A stretch of DNA of 64,000 nt from an uncultured Rhodospirillaceae bacterium (lineage in GTDB: Bacteria; Pseudomonadota; Alphaproteobacteria; Rhodospirillales; Rhodospirillaceae), in contig CALSLN010000013.1 of NCBI GenBank assembly GCA_943787205.1, positions 1 through 64,000 on the forward strand, read 5' to 3'. Each line of letters opens with the position of its first letter. The first letter of the stretch is position 1. Position numbers and translations under genes: made by a program. This document shows, piece after piece, positions 14,543-23,707 of this stretch. The notes under the pieces are model-generated. The model searched no databases. It was not told the DNA's origin and saw only the letters and a list, made by a program, of their open reading frames with translations.

Positions 14543-16888
14543 CTACAAAACTTCCGGTGGCTCGAACACTCGCACCGACGGCGCGTCGCCCTCAAATTTC
14601 TCCACCTGCACCAAACAGGTTTGGGCGCTGGTGCCTTGGGCGATGGTTGATGTCCCGGCGTCGTGGGTCAGCACGTTGGGGTTGCCATGCACGCAATCCG
14701 CACCGATCTCGCCGGGTGTTGCCGGATCGTACCAAGCCCCGGTCGAGAGTTGCAGCACACCGGGTCGCACCTGTTGGGTGACGACGGCGCCAGCGAGGCA
14801 GGCTCCGCGGTCGTTAAACAGGCGCACGATGTCGCCGTCTTGAATACCCCGTCGGCCCGCGTCCATGGGGTGAATCCACATCGGTTCGCGTCCCTGAACC
14901 TTCGACGCCTGGGAGTAACCGCCGTTATCATATTGGCTGTGCAAGCGTGTCGCTGGCTGATTCGAGATGAGATGTAGCGGGTAGGTCTTAGCTTTTTCAC
15001 TGCCCAACCATTCGCTGGGTTCGTGCCACACCGCGTGACCGGGCTGACCGGGGTCGTTCCAAGACGCGATGGTTTCAGAGAATAATTCCAATTTACCCGA
15101 TGGGGTGCTTAGCGGCGCTGCCTGTGGATCGTCGCGGAAGGCCTCGAACATGGTGCGCTCTGGATTTGACGGCCACTCCAACATGCCATCCCGCCAGAAG
15201 GTTTCGAAGTCGGGCGTGTTGATGCCCTTGTCTGCGGCCCGGCTGCAGGTTTCCTCGTACAACCATTGCACCCATTCCATTTCCGACCGATTTTCCGTGA
15301 AGGCACCTTCCAACCCAACGCGACTGGCCATGCCTTTAAAAATATCGTGGTCTGATCGCGTTTCGCCAAAGGGCTCCGCAGCTTTGTGCATCGCCATGAT
15401 CTGTAGCGACAGTCCTGACGCCGTGACATCGTTACGTTCCAATGTTGTCGTCACTGGCAAGACGATATCCGCATGGCGCGCCATGGGGTTCCACCAGGCT
15501 TCGTTGACGATGATGGTCTCCGGTTGCCGCCACGCCTTGAGCATGCGGTTGAGGTCTTGATGGTGATGGAACGGATTGCCGCCGCACCAATACACCAACC
15601 GAACATCCGGGTAGGTCAGAGTTTGCCCGTTAAAGCGCACCGTGCCACCCGGGTTGAGCAGCAGGTCTGAAATGCGCGACACGGGAATAAAGGTGCTGAT
15701 CGGGTTTTCACCCTTGGGCAAATGGGCGGGTGCGACGGGTGTGCCCGGTCCCCCCATGCCGGCGGCGCCAGCGTAGGCGCAGCCAAAACCACCGCCGGGT
15801 AATCCGATTTGCCCGAGCAACGCGGCCAGTGTCAGCGCCATCCAATAAGTCTGTTCGCCGTGGTCTGCCCGCTGCATCGACCAACTTACGGTGACCAGAT
15901 TGCGGCGCTGCGCCATCTTGCGCGCCAGGCTTTTAATCCCTTCGGCCTTGAGGCCAGAAATATTCGCCGCCCAGGCTGCGTTTTTCTCAATGCCGTCATC
16001 GTCGCCCTTGATGTAGGCGATAACTTTGTCGCCACCAACGCAGTGGCTGTCGACAAAGGCTTGGTCGTGGAGGCCTTCAGTTAGCAAGGTGTGTGCGAGG
16101 CCAAGCATAACCGCAACGTCGGTGCCCGGATGGGGCGTCATGGATTCGGCGTTGAGGAAATCAGCAACGTCATTACTGATCGGGCTGACGTTGACGATCT
16201 CAACGCCTTTGTCTTTGCAGCGCAGCAAGGCGTCGCGGGCGATGTGTTTCCCGACACCGCCGCCATGGACTTGTGAATTTTTCAGCGCGAGGCCACCAAA
16301 GGCGATGACTAATTCTGAATGATCGGCAATCGTGCCCCAGGTCGTGTTGGCGCTATAGCAAACGTCGGCCCAGCTGCCAGCGATATGCGGAACGATGACT
16401 TCCGCCGCGCCCGAGGAATAGGTGCCGACAGAAAACGTGTTGCCGCCGAATAAATTGAGGAACCGGCGCATCTGGCTTTGGGCGTGGTGAAAGCGCCCTG
16501 CTGAGGCCCATCCGTATGAGCCGGCATAAATCGCTTCGTTGCCGAAGCCCTCTTTTACGCGGGTCAATTCGTTGGTGGCGATATCTAAGGCTTCATCCCA
16601 GGGCAGCGCGACGAAGGGGTCTGACCCTCGTCCGGAGACATCTTTCTTTGGGCCGCCTGTTTTAAGGCTGTCGAGCCAGCCTTTGCGCACCATGGGTTGG
16701 GCGATTCGCACCGCATCGTCTTGGGCTTGCGGCATGCCCGGGCCAATGGGCGAGGGGTCTGGATCACCCGCAAAGGGGTTCAGCGCCGTAACTCTGCCGT
16801 TTTCAACGGTAGCCGTATAGGCGCCCCAATGGGTCGCGGTGGGCAGGTGTTTCACATCTTTGTTGGCGTGTTTTACATCATCGGGCAT
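14543..16888 (-). CDS. Cytoplasmic molybdopterin oxidoreductase, BisC/TorA-like
   Basis: 781 residues, DMSO-reductase family type III. The N-terminus is HWGAYTATVENGRVTALNPF as in BisC and TorZ. No N-terminal 4Fe-4S cysteine motif is present. The molybdenum ligand is Ser in GTYSSGAAEV. Blocks for the bis-MGD cofactor follow (WTI-type GTIADHSELVIAFG, WCGGNPFHHHQDL, NEAWWNPMARHADIVLPVTTTLERND). The C-terminal domain carries NDRGACLAGA. There is no twin-arginine signal, so it should act in the cytoplasm, as biotin sulfoxide or methionine sulfoxide reductases do. No dedicated cytochrome gene is adjacent. Substrate (S-oxide or N-oxide) is undecided. Confidence 0.85.
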   Translation of the reverse strand: MPDDVKHANKDVKHLPTATHWGAYTATVENGRVTALNPFAGDPDPSPIGPGMPQAQDDAVRIAQPMVRKGWLDSLKTGGPKKDVSGRGSDPFVALPWDEALDIATNELTRVKEGFGNEAIYAGSYGWASAGRFHHAQSQMRRFLNLFGGNTFSVGTYSSGAAEVIVPHIAGSWADVCYSANTTWGTIADHSELVIAFGGLALKNSQVHGGGVGKHIARDALLRCKDKGVEIVNVSPISNDVADFLNAESMTPHPGTDVAVMLGLAHTLLTEGLHDQAFVDSHCVGGDKVIAYIKGDDDGIEKNAAWAANISGLKAEGIKSLARKMAQRRNLVTVSWSMQRADHGEQTYWMALTLAALLGQIGLPGGGFGCAYAGAAGMGGPGTPVAPAHLPKGENPISTFIPVSRISDLLLNPGGTVRFNGQTLTYPDVRLVYWCGGNPFHHHQDLNRMLKAWRQPETIIVNEAWWNPMARHADIVLPVTTTLERNDVTASGLSLQIMAMHKAAEPFGETRSDHDIFKGMASRVGLEGAFTENRSEMEWVQWLYEETCSRAADKGINTPDFETFWRDGMLEWPSNPERTMFEAFRDDPQAAPLSTPSGKLELFSETIASWNDPGQPGHAVWHEPSEWLGSEKAKTYPLHLISNQPATRLHSQYDNGGYSQASKVQGREPMWIHPMDAGRRGIQDGDIVRLFNDRGACLAGAVVTQQVRPGVLQLSTGAWYDPATPGEIGADCVHGNPNVLTHDAGTSTIAQGTSAQTCLVQVEKFEGDAPSVRVFEPPEVL

Positions 16889-16955
16889 GCGGTTGTTATA
16901 GCGACTCTCGGATGGGCCGCCTATGGTGAGAGTCTCACAAAAAGGAGATCATCCC

Positions 16956-17498
16956 ATGCGCCGCCTGATTCTTGCTCTTAGTGCCCTGCTCACACCCTCT
17001 TTTCTAGTATCTCATGCTACGGCACAGGAGGTTGAACCCGGCTATGCCAGCTTTGCCCGGACCACGATTTTGGCGCGCTATGCGGACCTGGAACCGTCCA
17101 TCGTCTTCTGGCGCGACGTCATGGGTTTTTCCTATGCTGGAGACCCGAAGCCGACCACCGGTACGACCAGTCCCCTTGGATGGGATGAAAACGCTGTGCG
17201 TTACTTCACAGCGTTCACGTCCAAAGAAGGATCGACCGTCGCGCTGTTGATGGTCGAGGACGCTCCCGACTTTCCCTCTGTGAACTTGCCGGAGAATGGT
17301 GTCGCTTACGGTGGCGTTGTCTTGGTCCATACCGCGAAAAATATCCGTGACGTTTATGATCGGGCTGTCGCTAACAATGTCGATATCGTCAAACCCTATG
17401 GGCCGTCCACCACGGGCCTTTCGATCCAGATGATGTTTCGTGCGCCAACCGGCCAGATGGTCGAAATTTATGAGATGATTCCGCAACCGGCGGAGTAA
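16956..17498 (+). CDS. Secreted glyoxalase/VOC-fold protein
   Basis: 180 residues. A signal peptide covers about residues 1-25 (MRRLILALSALL, ending SHATAQ). The mature part has vicinal-oxygen-chelate features: FARTTILARYADLEPSIVFWRDVMGF, YGGVVLVHTAKNIRDVYDRA, and IQMMFRAPTGQMVEIYEM, which ends in the usual metal-site Glu. ATG at 16956 is preceded by AAAGGAGATC, a strong ribosome site. An upstream GTG/ATG run to 16923 is not needed. A periplasmic VOC protein is uncommon; it is divergent from the molybdoenzyme. Function unknown. Confidence 0.8.
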   Translation: MRRLILALSALLTPSFLVSHATAQEVEPGYASFARTTILARYADLEPSIVFWRDVMGFSYAGDPKPTTGTTSPLGWDENAVRYFTAFTSKEGSTVALLMVEDAPDFPSVNLPENGVAYGGVVLVHTAKNIRDVYDRAVANNVDIVKPYGPSTTGLSIQMMFRAPTGQMVEIYEMIPQPAE

Positions 17499-17503
17499 GG
17501 CTT

Positions 17504-17902
17504 CTAAGCCGAGGCGTTTACTTTGGCCTCTCGACGCCGGTTCAGCCACGCCAAAATCGGCACGGCGATGTAGTCATACACAAGGGCTGCGACATGACGC
17601 AGGAATGGCAAACGAACAACCATGGCCAAGCCTCTATACCAGGGCAGGCGTTCCCAAATGGCGATGAAGGAGTCGATGCCTGACATCAGTGCTTCACCGG
17701 CTGTTTCCGCATACAGGCGCCGTGTGGCTTGGTCTGCGCGCAAACTGTAGCGGGACAGGGCGTTAGGGTGTTCCGCCAAGTCCGTAAAGGTCAACGTTGT
17801 AATGTGGTGTTGAGCAACCATCTTGATGTAATGGCTAATTTCCACCCGGCAAACGGGGCAGGCCCGGTTATAGAAAACGGTGAGGCGAGGATGAGTGTTC
17901 AT
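17504..17902 (-). CDS. DCC-family thiol-disulfide protein (DUF393)
   Basis: 132 residues with the opening LTVFYNRACPVCRVEISHY. The Cys-Pro-Val-Cys pair (Cys15, Cys18) replaces the usual D-x-x-C-x-x-C context of DUF393. A conserved Arg-rich segment and a hydrophobic C-terminus (RHVAALVYDYIAVPILAWL) follow. ATG at 17902 has GAAAGGGT just upstream; the longer reading frame to 17938 lacks such a site. Members are predicted thioredoxin-like oxidoreductases of unknown partner. It ends 5 bases from the convergent VOC gene. Confidence 0.75.
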   Translation of the reverse strand: MNTHPRLTVFYNRACPVCRVEISHYIKMVAQHHITTLTFTDLAEHPNALSRYSLRADQATRRLYAETAGEALMSGIDSFIAIWERLPWYRGLAMVVRLPFLRHVAALVYDYIAVPILAWLNRRREAKVNASA

Positions 17903-18031
17903 ACCCTTTCTTACGGCAAAGGATGCCACATAGCTCACTCTATTTTACGAACCACCATAGTTGAACTCAGGCGGTTCTTTTGCGCGTAAAGAAGAGGCCA
18001 AAAACTCTGAGAGTCCCCTCAGGGCGAAGGG

Positions 18032-20443
18032 CTAGAATTCCAGCTTTAGGCCGATCTGCGGAAACACACTCAAATCGCCGAACACGTTAACGCCCCGGCG
18101 TTCGTCAAATTCTAGGGAGTCGATGTTGGTACGGCCGTAGGCGTTAATCACATCCAAGAAGGTGATGACGCTGACTCCGCCAATGCGGCGTCGATAATCG
18201 ATACGCAAATTCAGGGCGTGAAAATCTCTGAGGCGTTCCGTGTTGTTGGTGATGATCTCTTTTGAGAATCGCAAATTATTTGGGTCGTTAAAGATGTCCG
18301 CGTTAATGATGAAGCCATCCGTCGGTCGCCCTGAACCGTATTTCCATTTAGCGGCGAAGGCCCAGCGGTCATTGGGCTGCCACGCTGCGGCGAGTGTGAG
18401 CACATGGGGGCGGTGGAAGTCGGCATCATATTCGCCGTCACCGAGGTTGTCGTCGCGTTTGGCGCGGGAGTAGGAATAGGCAAGGGTTGTGGACCATTCA
18501 TTCGATAGGCGTTTTTGTACACTGAGATCGAACCCTGCACCGTCGCCCGTGCCACTGTTAAAGGCTAGGCCGGATGTTTCGTCGCCGGGCACCACCAGAT
18601 TTTCCAGGTCCTGGTAGTATACTTCACCGGCAACCTTCAGATCTGGGGTCAGGTAATGCTCGAGGCCGAAGCTAACTTGGTTGGTGCGCTCGTTTTCCAA
18701 CCGGTTGTTGGTTGGGTCAGCGGCTAATTCCAAAACGCGTGGTGTTTGATAATAGACCCCGGCGGTGGCGGAGAGGCGCGTTGCGCTTCCAATCTGCCAA
18801 TCAGCGGAGAGGCGAGGGGACCACAAGGATTCATCGGAAACCCCGTCTCGATCAAAACGCACACCCGGACGAAGCGTGATGTCGCCTAGGTAAAATGCGT
18901 GGTCAATGTATCCAGAGATTCGAGACTCTTTTGTAGCGAAGGTCGAATTGACTCGATCCGGTGTCAGCACCACAAAGTTTTGTAACGGATCGGCACGGAA
19001 ATCGTCTTGGTCATAAACGTAACGAATCCAATCGCCGTCCAGGCGTGTGTCAAAATCCAGCTCGACCCGGGAGTAACGCGCGCCCATGGATAGGACGCCC
19101 CATGGTGTTGGCGTGGTATAATCGCTGCGCCAGCCGATCTCCCGTTCGTTTTCGGTAAGGTTAAGAATGTTCTCGCGCACGAGCACGTCTTCTGGGTTTT
19201 GCTCAACGCCCGTGAGATCCGGGAAGGCCTCTCCCAAGCGGCTGGTCTTGTCGCTATCCCGCAGGAATACGGCGTTGGTGAGACGCCCTTCGTTGCCGAT
19301 CAGCCAGTTCCAGGTTAGGCCGAGCAGCATGCTGTCTTGCTCTGTCGTTAGCAGGGACGTGTCTTCAAAGTCATCTGACTCCAAGACATTCTCGACGTCG
19401 CGGCTGTACTCTTCTGGGGAATACAACGCGAGGAGAGACACGCTGTGCCGGTCGTTCAGGTCGGTTACAGATTTAAAAAGAACGTCGGCTAATTCCGGAT
19501 CGCCGATGTCTTTCTGGCCGATCACCTTGAACAAGTTACCAAAGTCAAAATATCGGGCTGACAGCAACACGCTGGTATTGCCGGCCAAATAACTGGGTCC
19601 ATCATAAGTCACCTCGCCACCTGCAATATCGATGCGGGCACTGACGGAAGGAGTATCCGAGTTGCCCTCTGCGATGTCCAGTTTGAGCAGTGACCCGCTG
19701 CGACCGCTATAGGCGGCTTCCCAGCCGCCGGCTTGGAACTCCGCGCTGCCAATCATGTTAGGGGCGAAGATGGAGAACCGCCCACCGCCGCCGATGTCTT
19801 CTTCCTCACCGAGGCTGCGGTCGAAGTGGACAACTTTGTCGAATGGAATGCCGTCGATGAGGATGAGGTTATCGCGGGGGCCGCGGCCACGCACCGTGAA
19901 GTTAGAGAACTCGCCCGTGTTGGACACGCCGGGTAAGACATCTAAGCCGCGGAAGATATCTCCGGCGGTGCCCGCGCCACGGCGTATCTCTTCCCGCCCT
20001 AAGCGGGTTGCTGTCACAGAACCAAATTGGGTGATGCCGACGGCTTTGGTGGTCACCAGAATTTCCTCTAGTGCCAGCGCTTGCCGGGCCAAATTAAAAT
20101 CGGTGCGGGTGACTCGTCGGGCAACGACACGGACGTCGATTTCTAAAGCATCTAAATATCCCGACCTTGTAACGCCGATGGTGTAGAGCCCTTCCGCAAT
20201 GTTCTCGAACGCGTAAGCGCCATCTGCTGCGGTCACCACGATGGCTGACATGGTTTGCTCCACGTCTGTCAGTATCACTTCTGCGTCGGTGATGGCGCGA
20301 CCGGAGACTGCGTCAATGATGGAACCGCGAACGCTATTGCGTGAGTCAGTTGTGTCTTGTGCGAACGCAGCAGCGCTGAAGATCAGAAGACTTAATCCTA
20401 ATCCCACAGTCCAGACGCGCTTCAAAACACGGATAACATACAT
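18032..20443 (-). CDS. TonB-dependent receptor with N-terminal carboxypeptidase-regulatory-like domain
   Basis: About 803 residues. A signal peptide (ending SAAAFAQ) is followed by a CarboxypepD_reg/SpaA-like beta domain (VRGSIIDAVSGRAITDAEVILTD, about residues 37-115). Next comes a plug (LVTTKAVGITQFGSVTATRLGREEIRRGAGTAGDIFRGLDVLPGV, with RGRGPRDNLILIDGIPF) and a 22-strand outer-membrane barrel ending in Phe (LKLEF). Receptors of this type take up carbohydrates, siderophores or peptides; nothing nearby fixes the ligand. ATG at 20443 is preferred over GTG 20455. It is a monocistronic-looking gene, divergent from the lipoprotein methyltransferase. Confidence 0.88.
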   Translation of the reverse strand: MYVIRVLKRVWTVGLGLSLLIFSAAAFAQDTTDSRNSVRGSIIDAVSGRAITDAEVILTDVEQTMSAIVVTAADGAYAFENIAEGLYTIGVTRSGYLDALEIDVRVVARRVTRTDFNLARQALALEEILVTTKAVGITQFGSVTATRLGREEIRRGAGTAGDIFRGLDVLPGVSNTGEFSNFTVRGRGPRDNLILIDGIPFDKVVHFDRSLGEEEDIGGGGRFSIFAPNMIGSAEFQAGGWEAAYSGRSGSLLKLDIAEGNSDTPSVSARIDIAGGEVTYDGPSYLAGNTSVLLSARYFDFGNLFKVIGQKDIGDPELADVLFKSVTDLNDRHSVSLLALYSPEEYSRDVENVLESDDFEDTSLLTTEQDSMLLGLTWNWLIGNEGRLTNAVFLRDSDKTSRLGEAFPDLTGVEQNPEDVLVRENILNLTENEREIGWRSDYTTPTPWGVLSMGARYSRVELDFDTRLDGDWIRYVYDQDDFRADPLQNFVVLTPDRVNSTFATKESRISGYIDHAFYLGDITLRPGVRFDRDGVSDESLWSPRLSADWQIGSATRLSATAGVYYQTPRVLELAADPTNNRLENERTNQVSFGLEHYLTPDLKVAGEVYYQDLENLVVPGDETSGLAFNSGTGDGAGFDLSVQKRLSNEWSTTLAYSYSRAKRDDNLGDGEYDADFHRPHVLTLAAAWQPNDRWAFAAKWKYGSGRPTDGFIINADIFNDPNNLRFSKEIITNNTERLRDFHALNLRIDYRRRIGGVSVITFLDVINAYGRTNIDSLEFDERRGVNVFGDLSVFPQIGLKLEF

Positions 20444-20636
20444 AAACAGTCTCACTTTGGATGACGCAATGGGTCACGGAACGGTGGGTATATCGATGTG
20501 TTAGCATTAGATCACGCCCCGCGGCTGATCTTTGACCTTCCTCAAGTTTACGCACCATCAGGTGGTCTGGATCAAAAGTGAACCGGTTTAGGCTCTGCGG
20601 TCGTAGCAGGGGTGACTGAACATTGGAGCTAAACCC

Positions 20637-21389
20637 ATGCGCCTGATTCCCCTTTGCCTGACCGTGTTGCTATTTGCTTGTGATTCGCAAGTGCCTACCA
20701 ACGCCCAAGACATCAATCAAGAGTCCGGCGATGTGTATACGTATAGCCGGGCCAATCGGGATGGCATTGGCAAGGTTTACATGGGACGGGAGATTTCACA
20801 CGTCATGGGGCATCTCGGCGCAGGGTGGCTGGAGCGTCCGGAGCGGGAGCGGGATGAGCGCACAGACCTGCTCATAGATAACCTGAATCTAGACCCCGAC
20901 CATGTGGTCGCCGATATCGGTGCGGGGACGGGGTACTTTGCGTTTCCCATGAGCGCGCGTGTGCCACAGGGCAAAGTGTTGGCCGTTGATATTCAACCCG
21001 AGATGCTTGCGATCATTGAGTCGCGGAAACAGGTTGGGCTGAGCGAGGCCAGTTGGCAGAACATCGAGACGGTTCTCGGCACCGAAGACAATCCCAATCT
21101 TCCCGATAACGCAGTCGACCTGATTTACATGGTCGATGCCTATCATGAGTTCGCCTACCCACGGGAAATGGGAGAGGCGATCGTCAGGGCGCTTAAGCCG
21201 GGTGGGCGCATTGCACTGGTCGAGTACCGGATGGAAGACCGGACCGTTCCCATCAAACGCCTGCACAAAATGTCGGAAGCGCAATCGCGAAAAGAGATGG
21301 CGGCTATTGGCCTCACCTGGGTCGAAACCAAAGATATCCTGCCGCAGCAGCACCTGATGATTTTCGAGAAGCAGATCAGTGCGCCGTGA
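20637..21389 (+). CDS. Lipoprotein-anchored class I SAM-dependent methyltransferase-like protein
   Basis: 250 residues. The N-terminus MRLIPLCLTVLLFACDS is a lipoprotein signal with lipobox LFAC (Cys15) and Asp at +2, a residue that in enterobacteria keeps lipoproteins in the inner membrane. The body is a methyltransferase: VVADIGAGTGYFAFPMS (motif I), VLAVDIQPEML (motif II), DLIYMVDAYHEF and LKPGGRIALVEYR. The MVDAYHEF stretch is typical of a group of secreted methyltransferase-like proteins of unknown function. An exported domain would have no obvious SAM supply, so either it binds another ligand or export is not what it seems. The start ATG follows GGAGC about 7 bases upstream. Confidence 0.8.
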   Translation: MRLIPLCLTVLLFACDSQVPTNAQDINQESGDVYTYSRANRDGIGKVYMGREISHVMGHLGAGWLERPERERDERTDLLIDNLNLDPDHVVADIGAGTGYFAFPMSARVPQGKVLAVDIQPEMLAIIESRKQVGLSEASWQNIETVLGTEDNPNLPDNAVDLIYMVDAYHEFAYPREMGEAIVRALKPGGRIALVEYRMEDRTVPIKRLHKMSEAQSRKEMAAIGLTWVETKDILPQQHLMIFEKQISAP

Positions 21390-21677
21390 TGCTGGCGCGT
21401 GTTGATCAGTGAGACGCACAATAACAAATAAAATAGTTTAATTCAACAATAATTATATAAATCCCAGAAAGCCGGGCTGCGTAAGGATCGTTCGCGTCGA
21501 TTTCGAACGTGCATGGGCTCGTTCGTATTTCCGGCGTGCATGGGGCCGTTCCACCAATCACACGTATATGGGCTCGAAGGGTGGATCGAACGATGCTTGG
21601 GCTCGACCCGAGTAAAATCGCGTTTTTTTTTATGGGGCACACTCCAGGGTCTGTGATTTCGCTTCCAGGAGAGACCG
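21390..21677. other. AT-rich intergenic stretch with degenerate repeats
   Basis: 288 bases without a credible gene. The first 90 bases are very AT-rich and could hold a promoter. From 21511 to 21607 there are four imperfect copies of a GCATGGGCTCG-like unit at 27-29 base spacing. A run of T near 21627-21635 follows. The ribosome-binding site of the next gene (CAGGAGAG) closes the stretch. Confidence 0.6.
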
Positions 21678-22670
21678 ATGATCCGATTCTTGTTCCTCGC
21701 GTGTGTTGCTGCCGTGGCACCCTTTTCTGCCCAAGCGCAAATTGCCACCCCAGCAGACATCCTCAATCGTCAAGCCGAGGACCTGGCCAACATGTGGGAC
21801 GGCGCGTTCAACACCGCCAATCAGTTTAACTTTCAAGAACGTTTCAATTTGCCGGAAGAGGGTTGGGTCGCCCACCATCACAAAATCTTTAAGCGTGTCG
21901 ATCTGCCGGCGTTCGGCCCCACTGTGACCTACGTTGAGCAATACGCTGGTGACCCGCCGGATACGCTGGTCCGCCAACGACTCTATGTGCACAGCATTGA
22001 GGCCTGTGCGCTGAAGACGGACATCTATGCCTTCCGTGGGGATGACGCAGAGTCTGTTGTCGATGCTCATGAAGACCCTTCAAAAATCGCCGGGTTTACG
22101 CCGAGCAATATGGACAAGCTACCTGACGGTTGCGCCGTTCGTTGGAAGGCCCGCGGCGATGTGTTTATCGGCACTCAGTCTCCAGACGATTGCCTCTACA
22201 CGCCTGAAGGCTTCGGCATGAAGGTCCGTCTGCGCGACACCATTACGTTGACGGCAGACGCCATGGTCACCGAAACGGAAATCTTAGCCGAGGACAGCAG
22301 CGTGCTTATGGCTAATGAGCTTGGGGTTGCGGAAGTGGCGCGTAAGGCGCGCCCGTTCACGTGCATGGTCATCGCGCAGAATCCAGATATGGAAGAGCGT
22401 ATCGAGCGCTTCGACGGCATTAAGATCCACGACCAGGGCGGCATCTTTGAGGTCTCAACGCAGCACAATCCGCCTAAAGATCTGCACGTGCGTCTGCTCA
22501 AGATCATTCCGCCTGCGGGGCCGAGCCGTCACACATTGATTATGCAGTTGAGTGAGAAGAACGACCTGTTTCCAACCGCCATGGCCTTCGTCGCAGCGGA
22601 TGCGCCGCGAGTGGCCGTCAACATCGTTGGCATCGAAGCCAACTGCACGGCGGATGACAGTCTCAGATAA
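21678..22670 (+). CDS. Secreted CpcT/CpeT-like protein
   Basis: 330 residues. Signal peptide at about residues 1-21 (LFLACVAAVAPFSAQA). The mature part reads like the CpeT/CpcT family: DLANMWDGAFNTANQ, YRQR-type VRQRLYVHSI, a DPSKIAGFTPSNMDKLPDGCAVRWKARGDVFIGT core and a second GxxC near SPDDCLY. In cyanobacteria these proteins attach bilins to phycobiliproteins, but many non-photosynthetic bacteria carry relatives of unknown function, often exported as here. The extra C-terminal 130 residues (from EDSSVLMAN) are not part of the family core as I know it. AGGAGAG precedes the ATG. Confidence 0.65.
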   Translation: MIRFLFLACVAAVAPFSAQAQIATPADILNRQAEDLANMWDGAFNTANQFNFQERFNLPEEGWVAHHHKIFKRVDLPAFGPTVTYVEQYAGDPPDTLVRQRLYVHSIEACALKTDIYAFRGDDAESVVDAHEDPSKIAGFTPSNMDKLPDGCAVRWKARGDVFIGTQSPDDCLYTPEGFGMKVRLRDTITLTADAMVTETEILAEDSSVLMANELGVAEVARKARPFTCMVIAQNPDMEERIERFDGIKIHDQGGIFEVSTQHNPPKDLHVRLLKIIPPAGPSRHTLIMQLSEKNDLFPTAMAFVAADAPRVAVNIVGIEANCTADDSLR

Positions 22671-22685
22671 GTGCTGCCCTAGACT

Positions 22686-23693
22686 TTACCCATTGGGCAG
22701 CAACATCACTTTACCCTCGCGTGCAGTGCCGTTCTGCCTGGCGTGACGGAAGGCCTCAGCGTAGTCGTCGAACGTGTATGCGCCTGCAATTGGTACCCTC
22801 ATGTTCTGGTCCGCGATGAGTCGGCATAGTCGTGCATAGTAATCACGCTTGTCGGTTTGGCTGAGAGTGTTCTCATGGTTCGACTTTCTGTAGCCGCCGA
22901 TCTGCAGTGCTTTGCGGCGTAGGTCTGCAGTGTCGAAAGAGCATGGTTCGCCAGAGAGGTCGCCGTAGACGATTAGTTTTGCATCGTTGCTGAGGCAATG
23001 CGCCATGCGGCCAGAGGAGTCTCCCGCCACAGTATCAAAACCTAAGTGAAGGTCGGCACCGGCGGTGACGCCCTGGACCCGAGCGGCAAACGCTGTCCGG
23101 TTATCTTCTCCGGTGTCGACGATGCAGGCGTCGGCTCCGATGTTTCTTAGGCTATCGAATTGATCGTCCCGCCGCACAATGTTGACGCTGAACAATCCCG
23201 CGTCTTTGGCGAGGGCAATGAGCCAGCGACCACAACTGGAGCCCGCGGCGTTTTGAATAATCCACCGCCCCATCGCGAGATTATTGTGAGCATCCAGGAG
23301 GAGCGCGGCGGTCATGCCATTAATGAGAACCAACGCCAGTTGTTCTGGATCGCCATGCGCTGGAGCAGGGGCGCAGTCTGTTGCGGCGGCTGTAATAAAC
23401 TGCTGGTAGGTGCCGCAGCGTGGCGGCGGCAACGCTAAGTCATCGACTGCGAAACCCGTTACGTTTGAGCCGACAAAAACAACCCGCCCACAGCCTTCTA
23501 GTCCTGGGATTCTGGGCAGAGCGCTTTTGTCTATGCGCTTGGGGTCAAGCGCGTCACGGACTTCCAGTCCATGAACTGGGACGGCCAGCATTTTTAAAAC
23601 AATGTCGTTGGGGCCTGGGTCAGGGTCTGGGAGGTCGACCAGGCGCATGGCGTCAGCGGGGTCGCCGTGGCCGATATGTTGGAGCGCTTTCAT
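22686..23693 (-). CDS. Zinc-free medium-chain reductase, quinone-oxidoreductase-like
   Basis: 335 residues, MDR superfamily. GroES-like N-terminus (LPRIPGLEGCGRVVFVGSNV) and a Rossmann half beginning GRWIIQNAAGSSCGRWLIALAKDAG. No structural-zinc cysteine cluster is seen. It resembles 2-enoyl thioester reductases (Etr1/MECR) as well as quinone oxidoreductases: the WIIQNAA-SS-GR motif is shared with MECR (WVIQNAANSGVG). It lies 14 bases downstream of a paralogue with which it shares the opening MKALQH-x-x-HG-x-PA. ATG at 23693 with GGGG upstream. Confidence 0.8.
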   Translation of the reverse strand: MKALQHIGHGDPADAMRLVDLPDPDPGPNDIVLKMLAVPVHGLEVRDALDPKRIDKSALPRIPGLEGCGRVVFVGSNVTGFAVDDLALPPPRCGTYQQFITAAATDCAPAPAHGDPEQLALVLINGMTAALLLDAHNNLAMGRWIIQNAAGSSCGRWLIALAKDAGLFSVNIVRRDDQFDSLRNIGADACIVDTGEDNRTAFAARVQGVTAGADLHLGFDTVAGDSSGRMAHCLSNDAKLIVYGDLSGEPCSFDTADLRRKALQIGGYRKSNHENTLSQTDKRDYYARLCRLIADQNMRVPIAGAYTFDDYAEAFRHARQNGTAREGKVMLLPNG

Positions 23694-23707
23694 GCACCCC
23701 AGTATAG

